The notes below the pieces were generated by a model. It was not told where the DNA came from. It searched no databases and saw only the letters and a program-made list of their open reading frames with translations. The translations under genes were made by a program, and so were the position numbers. DNA of 64,000 bases from Rossellomorea marisflavi. GTDB taxonomy: Bacteria > Bacillota > Bacilli > Bacillales > Bacillaceae_B. Each line of letters opens with the position of its first letter. The stretch's first letter is position 1. Positions 1 through 7,555 of this stretch are shown here, in pieces. The stretch lies in NCBI RefSeq assembly GCF_001274775.1, contig NZ_LGUE01000001.1:776334-840333 (forward strand). The letters are read 5' to 3'.

Positions 1-2
1 GC

Positions 3-503
3 GGACATACGGCCATGATCGGGCAGGAGCATAAGTATCCTAGAGCGTTTCAGGCCAATGCATTTTCGGCATTGACGTCCGGTATCTTCGGCACAAGCCC
101 CACTGTTTCTACGGTGGAAAGCGCTGCTGCCATGACCGCCGGAGGGCGTACGGGGATGACCTCATTCACCACTGGCGTCCTGTTCCTAGCTTCGGTTTTG
201 TTCATTCCTTACCTGAAGTGGATTCCGGATCATGCGATCGCGCCGATCCTCATCGTGATCGGAGGCGTGATGATCCAGAATATCCGACATATGGACCTGG
301 GCGATCTGACAGAAGCCCTTCCGGCGATCTTCATCATCGTCATGATCCCATTCACCTACAGCATTGCTGACGGGATTGCATTCGGATTCGTTCTGTATCC
401 GATCCTGAAGGTGGCAACGGGTAAGGCAAAGGAAGTGTCTTTGACACTATATATCATTGCGGTATTGTTCCTTCTGAATTTCATCGTCCATGCGATTCAT
501 TAG
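3..503 (+). CDS. NCS2/AzgA-type purine permease, C-terminal part
   Basis: The reading frame is open from the window edge, so the N-terminal part lies outside. The visible 166 residues carry the conserved segment GTSPTVSTVESAAAMTAGGR, typical of the AzgA branch of nucleobase:cation symporters (PbuG/PbuO-like, importing guanine, hypoxanthine or adenine). It is followed by about four hydrophobic membrane segments and a short C-terminal end. Family assignment is firm; the exact purine cannot be told from this fragment. A strong terminator follows directly after the stop, so this is the last gene of its transcript. Confidence 0.88.
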   Translation, partial: GHTAMIGQEHKYPRAFQANAFSALTSGIFGTSPTVSTVESAAAMTAGGRTGMTSFTTGVLFLASVLFIPYLKWIPDHAIAPILIVIGGVMIQNIRHMDLGDLTEALPAIFIIVMIPFTYSIADGIAFGFVLYPILKVATGKAKEVSLTLYIIAVLFLLNFIVHAIH

Positions 504-507
504 GAAA

Positions 508-548
508 AAACAAGCACGTGCGCCTGTCGCACGTGCTTGTTTTGTTTT
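508..548 (+). terminator. Rho-independent terminator after the purine permease
   Basis: A perfect 12-bp stem (511-522 with 528-539, five-base loop) is flanked by an A-run and a T-rich tail. It ends the permease transcript and may also serve the convergent gene at 608-904. Confidence 0.85.
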
Positions 549-607
549 GAACAGGCTAACCCTGAACTCCATTGATCGATGGCCGAATAAGATAGTAGCC
601 AACATAG

Positions 608-904
608 TCACCAAACCGGTTTATACTCTCCAGGAGTCAGGAATCTTCTTTGAGGTTTAATATACCGTTTCAGCTCTACCATGAGGAGTCTTTGAAGGGA
701 TTTTGTCTGAACCTGGCCGGCGATATCGGCAGGGAAAGGGAAAACTCCGATGTCGTTGAACTTCACGCGGTACCGGCCTTCATGTACCAGCTCTTTTTCT
801 TGATTGAAAACCTTTGCCAACACATGGACGTGCCTGGATTCGTTCCCATCAAGCGCCTCGTCCACTTTTTGCACCTGAAAGCGGAAGCTGTACTCCTCCT
901 TCAT
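608..904 (-). CDS. Hypothetical protein, 98 aa
   Basis: I do not recognise this small soluble protein. It is rich in charged and aromatic residues, has no signal peptide or membrane segment, and ends in a basic stretch (ELKRYIKPQRRF). The longest frame starts at 910, but AGGAGG lies only one base from that ATG and seven bases from the ATG at 904, so the second start is preferred. It is divergent from dapF with about 110 bp between them and converges on the permease terminator. Confidence 0.6.
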   Translation of the reverse strand: MKEEYSFRFQVQKVDEALDGNESRHVHVLAKVFNQEKELVHEGRYRVKFNDIGVFPFPADIAGQVQTKSLQRLLMVELKRYIKPQRRFLTPGEYKPVW

Positions 905-1015
905 GCCCATTCCTCCTATCAGATCGGCTTTTATCTATGATTGCACATCGGGCACGTTTATGGCAATCTAGTACTATTATGATTTTATGGATTGCACAAC
1001 TGGAGGCGGAAAAGA

Positions 1016-2005
1016 GTGAAAATTGACGTAACGAAGTGTCATGGATCTGGAAATGATTTTCTATTGTTGGATGAAGTCGGGAAGGCTTACGATTTTACCG
1101 ATGAGGATCGAAGGGCTTTGACCCTCACCCTTTGCAACCGTGAAACAGGCCCGGGAGCGGATGGGATCTTATTTGTCCTTGAAAGCGACAGATGTGACGC
1201 CATGATGAGAGTCTTCAATTCCGATGGATCTGAAGCATCGATGTGTGGGAATGGCCTACGCTGTGTCGGCCGTTATGTGTGTGAAAAGATCGGGAAGGAC
1301 GACATCATGGTGGAAACGTTGAAAGCAGATCTCCACGTATCCAAAGAGGAAGACCTTTATGATGGGATCCCCACGTACAATGTCGAGATTTCCCCGGTCC
1401 TTTTTGATTTATCGTCCCTTCCGATGAATGGGCACGGGGAGAAGCTGATTGACGAAAAAGTGGAAGGTCTTCCGACTGAGAGGGCTTTCACTGCACTGGC
1501 CGTCCCCAACCCCCATTTGATTGCCGTGGTCGACCGGGATGTGCTCTCGGGAGATGAACAAAAGAACATATCGGAATACCTTAACGGATCGAATCCGATC
1601 TGCCCGGATGGAGTGAATGTAAGCTATGTGACCATCATGGATAAGGGGGCAATCTTTGTCAGGACCTATGAGCGGGGCGTTGGATTCACCAATGCATGTG
1701 GCACTGCGATGTCCGCTTCCACCCTCGTTACATGCCTTCTCGGATATAACGAAAAAGGAGTTGCGGTGGACGTATATAATCCCGGTGGCAAAGTAAGGGT
1801 CGTCGTCAATGAACGCACCGATGGCTCGTATTTCATGGAGCTGATCGGAAATGCTACATATGTGTACCAAGCGACCATACAGTGGGATCCTGCGTTCCCG
1901 AACCGCTATGATTGGGAAGCGAAGAAGGAGCTTGATGAGCATGTTGCGTATCGTCAGTTGGAGGAGCATGCCGCGTCACTTGTGAAAGAAAAGGTTTTCC
2001 TTTAA
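1016..2005 (+). CDS. dapF: Diaminopimelate epimerase (long form)
   Basis: Converts LL- to meso-diaminopimelate, the last step before lysine and peptidoglycan cross-link precursor. Both catalytic cysteines are visible: C77 in MCGNGLRC and C228 in NACGTAMSAS, and the N-terminal HGSGNDF motif is present. The start is taken as GTG 1016 because GGAGGCGG lies a proper distance upstream; the frame also has a TTG at 992 without a site. At 329 residues it is about 45 longer than B. subtilis DapF, through extra sequence around residues 135-155 and a C-terminal helix-rich tail of about 50 residues (from about 285). It is monocistronic, with its own terminator. Confidence 0.92.
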   Translation: MKIDVTKCHGSGNDFLLLDEVGKAYDFTDEDRRALTLTLCNRETGPGADGILFVLESDRCDAMMRVFNSDGSEASMCGNGLRCVGRYVCEKIGKDDIMVETLKADLHVSKEEDLYDGIPTYNVEISPVLFDLSSLPMNGHGEKLIDEKVEGLPTERAFTALAVPNPHLIAVVDRDVLSGDEQKNISEYLNGSNPICPDGVNVSYVTIMDKGAIFVRTYERGVGFTNACGTAMSASTLVTCLLGYNEKGVAVDVYNPGGKVRVVVNERTDGSYFMELIGNATYVYQATIQWDPAFPNRYDWEAKKELDEHVAYRQLEEHAASLVKEKVFL

Positions 2006-2014
2006 TCAGATAAA

Positions 2015-2057
2015 AACCGGCAGCCGTTCGAAACATGAGCGGCTGCCGTTTTTTTTT
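2015..2057. terminator. Bidirectional terminator between dapF and ligD
   Basis: Nine-base arms CGGCAGCCG (2018-2026) and CGGCTGCCG (2040-2048) are followed by nine T on the plus strand. An A-run on the other side gives a weaker tail for ligD on the minus strand. Confidence 0.85.
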
Positions 2058-2060
2058 GGA

Positions 2061-3887
2061 TCATCCATTTGATTGTAAAAAGGTCATCACTTCTTTGAAA
2101 GGTTGTTGTTCCCCCGCCTTGTAGTAGTCGAAAAACGGACAGCCGATCTCCCTGAAGCGATTCACGACGGCTTCCATCGTGAAACGGGAGGGGTCAAGGT
2201 CAAGATCCACTTCCTCCCAAAGGAGCGGGGTTGAAACGAGACCTTCATTATTCCCCCTGACCGAATAGGGGGCTACAAGCGTCTTGCCTGGTCCATGTTG
2301 GACATAGTCGATATAAAGTCGTCCTTTTCGTTCTTTTTTCAATCGTTCCACCGTGAACTCTTCAGGGTGGGTTGAAACGAGGTAGCGGGCGATGAATTCG
2401 GTGAAGAGCCGGGTATCATCCCAAGTATATCCCCTTGGGATCGGGATATGGAGCTGGAGCCCTTTATTCCCTGAAGTTTTGACGAAGCTCCGCAGGTGGA
2501 GGCGATCGAGGATATCTTTCAGAATCAGGGCAGCCTTGACGGCAAGGGGGAATGCCGACCGATCAGGCGGGTCAAGATCGAAGGCGACTTCGAACACATC
2601 CTCCCTTCCCTGGAGCTGAAAAGGGACGTGTAGCTCGAGGGCCAGTTGATTCCCAAGCCACATCAACGTATCGATCGTATGGCATAGAGTATAATCGATG
2701 GAATCCTCCCTGACGGTTTCCACAAAATCCGGTGCATGTTCTGGCGTGTTCTTTTGGAAAAAAGATTCCCCGAAGATGCCGTGGGGATAACGGATGCAGG
2801 TGAGGGCCCGTCCACGTATAAATGGAAGGATGGCGCCTGATACCTTTCGCAAATAATGCAGGTATTCAAGCTTTGATATGCCTTCGAAAATCGGTTTTTC
2901 AGGGTGGGTGACGGATACGCTCCCTGGAAGACTCAGTTCATCGACCCTGAAGCGCTCCTCGGAACAGGTTTGGGGTGCTTCGGAAAAGAGGAACCGACTG
3001 AAATGCGGCTCGCGAAGCCCATCATCGTATCGTTCAAGATAATGAAGTTCTACGGTGATGGCAGGCGAGATGGAAAAGAATGTGCCGTCTTTACCGGTAT
3101 GATTCTCCTGGATAATCTGTTTGAGGGACCTCTTTTCCCCTGGGCTCAAACCGAAGTGGAAGGCTCCAAGGGAGATGATCTCGTCCCCTCTATAAACGCC
3201 TACATAAAAATAATCGTTGCGGGATTCCCAACCTGTGATGAAGCAAGAACAGGTTTTCCAGTTTTTCACCTTGAGCCAGTTGCTGCTTCGGACGCCTTCT
3301 TCCCAGGTTCCGTACTTCTTTTTGAAGACAAGGCCCTCACCCTCCTGATCGTACACTTCTTTGAAAAGCAAGTGGTGATCCCGCGTACATGGGATCATTT
3401 GCAGGAGATCCCGATGGTGGGGGGAAGGGGATGTGGGAAGACCTGCCCGACAGAATAACGCAAGAAGGATCTCCTTTCGTTTTTCGTAGGGAAGATCCTT
3501 TGTTTCTTTTGATCCGGAGCGAAGCAGGTCGAAGCATAGGAAAACGGCAGGTCTGATCGAACTTGTCCGGTGTATGCTCCTTTGATTCTTCATACGGCCC
3601 CTTACCTGGAGGGCTCTGAATTCCGACGACAGGGCCGTTCGGAGAAGGACGATCTCCCCGTCGAGCATGAGGGGAACCGGGAGCCTACCGTCCTCGATCA
3701 GTTCTTTGATGTACTTTTCAATTTCAGGGAATTGTGGCAACAGGTTGGTCCCATTCCGGCTTATGAGCTTCATCCTTTCGCGTGTTTCAATCTGGAGGAT
3801 TCCCCGGAACCCGTCATACTTCACTTCGGAGAGCCACATATCCCCTTCCGGTGGATCCGTCGTCAGTGTTGGCAGCATGGGCTTCAT
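2061..3887 (-). CDS. ligD: ATP-dependent DNA ligase D (ligase plus polymerase domains)
   Basis: Second protein of bacterial non-homologous end joining. Domain order is ligase first (about 1-300) and primase-like polymerase second (about 325-608), the Bacillus YkoU arrangement without a separate phosphoesterase domain. The adenylation motif is EVKYDGFR with nucleophile K23; motif V-like KVKNWK follows near 220. The polymerase domain shows metal-binding DLDPPD (about 437-442) and the HGPGKTLVAPYSVR segment near 532-545. The start fits AAGGAAGGA about 9 bases upstream. It is divergent from ku, with 151 bp between the two starts. In B. subtilis this pair acts in spores and germinating cells. Confidence 0.95.
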   Translation of the reverse strand: MKPMLPTLTTDPPEGDMWLSEVKYDGFRGILQIETRERMKLISRNGTNLLPQFPEIEKYIKELIEDGRLPVPLMLDGEIVLLRTALSSEFRALQVRGRMKNQRSIHRTSSIRPAVFLCFDLLRSGSKETKDLPYEKRKEILLALFCRAGLPTSPSPHHRDLLQMIPCTRDHHLLFKEVYDQEGEGLVFKKKYGTWEEGVRSSNWLKVKNWKTCSCFITGWESRNDYFYVGVYRGDEIISLGAFHFGLSPGEKRSLKQIIQENHTGKDGTFFSISPAITVELHYLERYDDGLREPHFSRFLFSEAPQTCSEERFRVDELSLPGSVSVTHPEKPIFEGISKLEYLHYLRKVSGAILPFIRGRALTCIRYPHGIFGESFFQKNTPEHAPDFVETVREDSIDYTLCHTIDTLMWLGNQLALELHVPFQLQGREDVFEVAFDLDPPDRSAFPLAVKAALILKDILDRLHLRSFVKTSGNKGLQLHIPIPRGYTWDDTRLFTEFIARYLVSTHPEEFTVERLKKERKGRLYIDYVQHGPGKTLVAPYSVRGNNEGLVSTPLLWEEVDLDLDPSRFTMEAVVNRFREIGCPFFDYYKAGEQQPFKEVMTFLQSNG

Positions 3888-4038
3888 CAGCTATCATCCT
3901 TCCTTGTTCGGCTCTTCGTTTAAACGTCCCCGGTAGTATGCCCTGTTTACTCATTTCCAATAGTTCAGGGGGATGAACGAATGGAAGGGGAGAAAGCTAA
4001 TGAAAATAGGATTAGTTTGACTTTAGGAGGGTATTGAA

Positions 4039-4866
4039 ATGCATACAATCTGGAAGGGATCGATCAGCTTCGGCCTCGTGAACATCCCCATCAAGCTTCA
4101 TTCTGCAACAGAAGACCGTGACATCAAGCTCCGCTCTCTTCATAAAGAGTGCCATACACCGATCAAATATGAGAAGGTGTGCCCGGTATGTGACAAGTCG
4201 GTTGGTCAAGGGGAAATTGTCAAAGGCTACGAGCTGACGAAAGGCAAATTTGTTGTACTCGAGGAGGAGGAGCTTGGAGGTCTGAAAGAAGGGAACGAAG
4301 AGCGTGCCGTGTCGATCCAGGATTTCATCCGGATGGACGAGATTGATCCGATCTTTTACGACCGTACGTATTATGTATCTCCGGAAGACGGAGGGAAGAA
4401 AGCCTATTCACTCCTTCGAAAGGCGTTATCCGAGTCAGGAAAGGTGGGCATTGCCAAATTCATCATGCGGTCCAAGGAACATCTCTGTGTCATCAGGGTG
4501 TATGATAAGACCCTTGTCATGGAAACGATTCATTATCCGGATGAGGTCCGACCTTCATCCGATGTCCCGAATGTACCAGCTGAGGATGATATTACGTCAA
4601 AAGAATTGGAAACGGCGACACTGCTCATCGATCAGTTGACGGCGGAATTCAACCCGGAGAACTATAAAGATGAATACCGGGAGCGGTTAATGGCATTGAT
4701 CGAAGGCAAGCAGACAGGTAAGGAAGTCGTCACTCCGGCTGAAAGAGCTCCTCGGGACAATGTAACGGATCTCATGGCTGCCCTTCAGGCATCCATCGAT
4801 ACGTCAAAGCCTCAGCCAACATCACAACCAAAGAAAAAGACGACAAAAAAGAAAGCGAAAGCATGA
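4039..4866 (+). CDS. ku: Ku DNA-end-binding protein
   Basis: Homodimeric ring protein that binds broken DNA ends and recruits LigD. The N-terminus (MHTIWKGSISFGLVNIPIKL) is the standard bacterial Ku beta-barrel start, and the core continues to about 255. The last 20 residues are lysine-rich (KKKTTKKKAKA), like the C-terminal tails known to bind DNA in bacterial Ku. At 275 residues it is of usual length. TAGGAGGG precedes the ATG. A PAP2 phosphatase gene begins 14 bases after the stop, so the two are probably cotranscribed. Confidence 0.96.
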   Translation: MHTIWKGSISFGLVNIPIKLHSATEDRDIKLRSLHKECHTPIKYEKVCPVCDKSVGQGEIVKGYELTKGKFVVLEEEELGGLKEGNEERAVSIQDFIRMDEIDPIFYDRTYYVSPEDGGKKAYSLLRKALSESGKVGIAKFIMRSKEHLCVIRVYDKTLVMETIHYPDEVRPSSDVPNVPAEDDITSKELETATLLIDQLTAEFNPENYKDEYRERLMALIEGKQTGKEVVTPAERAPRDNVTDLMAALQASIDTSKPQPTSQPKKKTTKKKAKA

Positions 4867-4880
4867 AGTGAGGGAGAAAC

Positions 4881-5558
4881 ATGGAAGGAAGAGATAAAAA
4901 GACGTGGGCTGCCTTGATCCTTGGGGTCGCCTTCCTCGTCTTATTCACATGGGGATTCATCTCCATCGTCGATGAATTGAGGGAAAATGAAGTCGAATCA
5001 TTTGATAAGGCAGTGATCGATTTTGTACAAGGATTCATTTCACCCAAGTTGACGACCATCATGACGTCCATCACCTTTTTGGGCGGGGTGATGGGGATTG
5101 CGATGGGTACCATCATAAGCATCGTGATCCTTCTTTTCCTGAAGAAGGTTCCGCTGGCTGTCTTCATGGCGATCACGGTGGGAATCGGAGGGGCCTTCAA
5201 CTCGCTCCTGAAATCCCTGTTCAAGCGGGATCGTCCCGATTTCCACGTGTTGATCGAGCAGGGGGGGTACAGCTTCCCGAGCGGCCATTCAATGGGCTCA
5301 TTCATCTTTTACGGAGCAATTGCATTCATGCTCTACCGGGCATTCGACCGACATCTATATAAATGGATCTCCATTGTTATCGCAGTCGGTCTCATCCTGG
5401 TGATCGGGACGAGCAGGGTCTATCTTGGCGTCCACTATCCAAGCGATATCGTCGGAGGATATACCGCCGGAGGGGCATGGCTCATCGTGAGCATCCTGGC
5501 CTACAGCTATATGGCGAGGCGCTACAAATGGTGGAATAAAGACGAAAAAAAAGCTTGA
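4881..5558 (+). CDS. PAP2-family membrane phosphatase
   Basis: Integral membrane acid phosphatase of the type acting on phosphatidylglycerol phosphate, phosphatidate or undecaprenyl pyrophosphate. All three catalytic motifs are intact: KSLFKRDRP (111-119), PSGH (133-136) and SRVYLGVHYPSD (178-189). About six hydrophobic segments are present, the first at 9-30. Start is supported by GAGGGAG 6 bases upstream. It lies 14 bases behind ku. The -35 of the next transcript overlaps the stop codon region. Substrate cannot be decided from the sequence. Confidence 0.9.
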   Translation: MEGRDKKTWAALILGVAFLVLFTWGFISIVDELRENEVESFDKAVIDFVQGFISPKLTTIMTSITFLGGVMGIAMGTIISIVILLFLKKVPLAVFMAITVGIGGAFNSLLKSLFKRDRPDFHVLIEQGGYSFPSGHSMGSFIFYGAIAFMLYRAFDRHLYKWISIVIAVGLILVIGTSRVYLGVHYPSDIVGGYTAGGAWLIVSILAYSYMARRYKWWNKDEKKA

Positions 5559-5583
5559 AACCTTATCGAAGGTGACATATAAT
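5555..5583 (+). promoter_or_regulatory. Sigma-A promoter of the FsrA-like RNA
   Basis: TTGAAA (5555-5560), 17-base spacer, perfect TATAAT (5578-5583). It starts inside the end of the PAP2 gene and is followed at once by a Fur box. Confidence 0.8.
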
Positions 5584-5586
5584 GAT

Positions 5587-5605
5587 GATATTGAAAATCA
5601 TTCTC
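5587..5605 (+). promoter_or_regulatory. Fur box
   Basis: The 19 bases at 5587-5605 (GATATTGAAAATCATTCTC) match the Fur consensus GATAATGATAATCATTATC at 16 of 19 positions. The site covers the expected transcription start of the promoter at 5555-5583, a position fit for iron-dependent repression. Confidence 0.8.
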
Positions 5606-5682
5606 ATTTAAAGAGTTCCCCCTCTGATAAACGAGAATACCCCCCGGAAGAACAGGTCCCGCATAGGCCTGTTCTTCTTTTC
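5590..5682 (+). ncRNA. fsrA: Fur-regulated small RNA, probable FsrA
   Basis: A short transcription unit with no convincing reading frame: sigma-A promoter, Fur box over the start, about 55 bases of unpaired RNA with two C-rich stretches (TTCCCCCTCT at 5616-5625 and six C at 5640-5645), then a terminator hairpin. This is the layout of B. subtilis FsrA, the iron-sparing RNA whose C-rich segments pair with ribosome-binding sites of iron-enzyme mRNAs. Predicted length is about 93 bases, close to FsrA (about 84). Identity rests on architecture and remembered features, not on alignment. The gene lies between the ku operon and yhdT-panF. Confidence 0.72.
5647..5682 (+). terminator. Terminator of the FsrA-like RNA
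   Basis: Ten-bp stem GAAGAACAGG (5647-5656) with CCTGTTCTTC (5668-5677), followed by a short T-rich tail. Confidence 0.8.
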
Positions 5683-5770
5683 GTGGGTGATCCTGCATAA
5701 GGCAATGTGATTGCATTTATCCACTAGCTGTCGTAAATTGTATAAGGATGTTGTTTAAGGAGGATTGATC

Positions 5771-6043
5771 ATGAAGCATCATGATGATAAACGATTCCGC
5801 ATTGCCAATCAGGAAGCCCTCATCGGGGTTGCACTGGTCCTGATCAATTTCCTGTGGTGGTACGGATTCGCTTACGGACTTGGCGGTCAGCCAGTCTCCG
5901 ATTATACGTGGATCTTCGGGATGCCTGCCTGGTTCGTATACAGCTGTATCGGCGGTTTTATCCTGATGGTAGTGCTTGTGGCCTTCGTGGTGAAATATCT
6001 GCTGACGGATATACCGTTTGATGAGGAGGAAGATCGTGAGTAA
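5771..6043 (+). CDS. yhdT: YhdT-like small membrane protein
   Basis: A 90-residue protein of the DUF997/YhdT family with two hydrophobic segments (about 16-35 and 52-75) and an acidic end. Members nearly always sit directly before a pantothenate:sodium symporter, as here, and are thought to be its partner. AAGGAGG lies 7 bases before the ATG at 5771; an in-frame TTG at 5765 is too close to it. The last 8 bases overlap the start of the symporter gene (GTGAGTAA), so the two are translationally coupled. Confidence 0.85.
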   Translation: MKHHDDKRFRIANQEALIGVALVLINFLWWYGFAYGLGGQPVSDYTWIFGMPAWFVYSCIGGFILMVVLVAFVVKYLLTDIPFDEEEDRE

Positions 6044-7475
6044 TATCGCTCTTATACCCTTTATACTATTCCTCATCATCATTTTTGCAGTTGGGATGTA
6101 TACGGCCAGAAGCGTGAACAAGGCCGATTCTTTTGTTCAGGAATATTTTCTCGGAAGCCGCCAAATGGGAGGCTTCATTTTAGCCATGTCCATGATGGCC
6201 ACTTACGGAAGTGCCAGTACATTCATCGGCGGACCTGGTGCTGCCTATACATATGGTCTCTCATGGGTGCTGCTCGCCATGAGCCAGGTCGTGACGGGGT
6301 ATTTTGTCCTTTTGGTGCTCGGGAAGAAATTTGCCATCATGTCCAGGAAGTACAACGCCGTCACTCTTATCGATTATCTTCAGGGCCGCTACGGAAGTAA
6401 GTCGATCACCATTTTTGCCTCCATCAGCATCATCGTGTTCCTGTTTTCGGCGATGATTGCTCAATGGGTTGGAGGTGCGCGCCTGATTGAATCTCTGACG
6501 GGACTGTCTTACCGTACCGCACTTGTCTTCTTTGCCGTTTCGGTGCTGGTGTATGTGATTGTCGGAGGCTTCAGGGCCGTTGCCGTGACCGATGCGATTC
6601 AGGGTCTCGTCATGATGGCCGGCACCTTGATCCTGTTGATTGCCATCGTGCATGCTGGTGGAGGCATGGAAGCGATCATGAACGATTTGAAACGCATCGA
6701 TCCCGGCCTCGTGACGCCTAATGGACCCGATCGCCAGTTCAGCTCTGCATACATTTCGTCCTTCTGGATCCTCGTTGGGGTCGGAGTCGTAGGCCTACCG
6801 CAAGTCGCTGTCAGGGCCATGGGATACAAGGATTCCAGAAGCATGCATCGTGCCCTCATCATCGGGACGATCGTTGTCGGGATCGTCATGCTCGGAATGC
6901 ATCTTTCAGGAGTACTGGGAAGATCTGTCCTGCCGGGAATTGAAGATGCTGATAAGGTGATGCCGACCCTGACACTTGAAGTCCTGCCGCCTTGGGTATC
7001 AGGCATTGTCCTTGCGGCACCGATGGCAGCCATCATGTCGACGGTCGATGCCCTGTTGTTGATGGTTTCGTCTGCCCTCGTGAAGGATGTGTACATGAAT
7101 TTCATCAACAAGGATGCACAAGAGAAGCAGATCAGGAGAGTCAGTTTATGGGTGACGGCCCTGACGGGGGTCCTTGTCTTTTTCCTTTCCCTGAGTCCAC
7201 CTGATCTGATCATCTGGTTGAATCTATTTTCGTTCGGTGGATTGGAGGCTGTTTTCATCTGGCCGATCGTCCTCGGACTCTATTGGAGAAGGGGGAACGG
7301 AAAAGGGGCCCTTGCATCCATGGTTACGGGACTGGTTTCGTACGTTCTTTTTTATCATTTCATTCCGAACTTCATGGATGTGAATACCGTGGTATTTCCG
7401 ATCCTGATTTCGCTGGTGGTATACATCATCGTTTCACTGGTTACGAAAGATCAATACAAAGAAGGATGGGCTTAG
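6036..7475 (+). CDS. panF: Sodium/pantothenate symporter
   Basis: Sodium:solute symporter family protein with about 12-13 membrane segments and 479 residues, the usual size. The segment ATYGSASTFIGGPGAAY and the later GLPQVAVRAMGY are typical of PanF, which imports vitamin B5 for coenzyme A synthesis. The start is GTG 6036, with AGGAGG inside the upstream gene 7 bases before it; it overlaps yhdT by 8 bases. The stop codon sits in the loop of a long inverted repeat that probably ends the transcript. Confidence 0.9.
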   Translation: MSNIALIPFILFLIIIFAVGMYTARSVNKADSFVQEYFLGSRQMGGFILAMSMMATYGSASTFIGGPGAAYTYGLSWVLLAMSQVVTGYFVLLVLGKKFAIMSRKYNAVTLIDYLQGRYGSKSITIFASISIIVFLFSAMIAQWVGGARLIESLTGLSYRTALVFFAVSVLVYVIVGGFRAVAVTDAIQGLVMMAGTLILLIAIVHAGGGMEAIMNDLKRIDPGLVTPNGPDRQFSSAYISSFWILVGVGVVGLPQVAVRAMGYKDSRSMHRALIIGTIVVGIVMLGMHLSGVLGRSVLPGIEDADKVMPTLTLEVLPPWVSGIVLAAPMAAIMSTVDALLLMVSSALVKDVYMNFINKDAQEKQIRRVSLWVTALTGVLVFFLSLSPPDLIIWLNLFSFGGLEAVFIWPIVLGLYWRRGNGKGALASMVTGLVSYVLFYHFIPNFMDVNTVVFPILISLVVYIIVSLVTKDQYKEGWA

Positions 7476-7491
7476 CCCATCCTTCTTTGTA
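7455..7491 (+). terminator. Long inverted repeat at the end of panF
   Basis: A perfect 17-bp stem (7455-7471 with 7475-7491) around a three-base loop, including the panF stop codon. The right arm supplies a pyrimidine-rich CCTTCTTT but no true T-run follows, so terminator activity is likely but not certain. Confidence 0.6.
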
Positions 7492-7555
7492 TAGGTGGCG
7501 GAAAGTGGGGTAGAGTGAAGATAATGAAGCCGATCAGGCGTGAAGAGGTGGGAGC

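Noticed and set aside
1409-1969. 186-codon minus-strand frame inside dapF
   Set aside because: Antisense to a gene with intact catalytic motifs; no ribosome site and no protein-like pattern.
2904-3458. 184-codon plus-strand frame inside ligD
   Set aside because: Lies wholly antisense to conserved LigD sequence, a GC-frame shadow.
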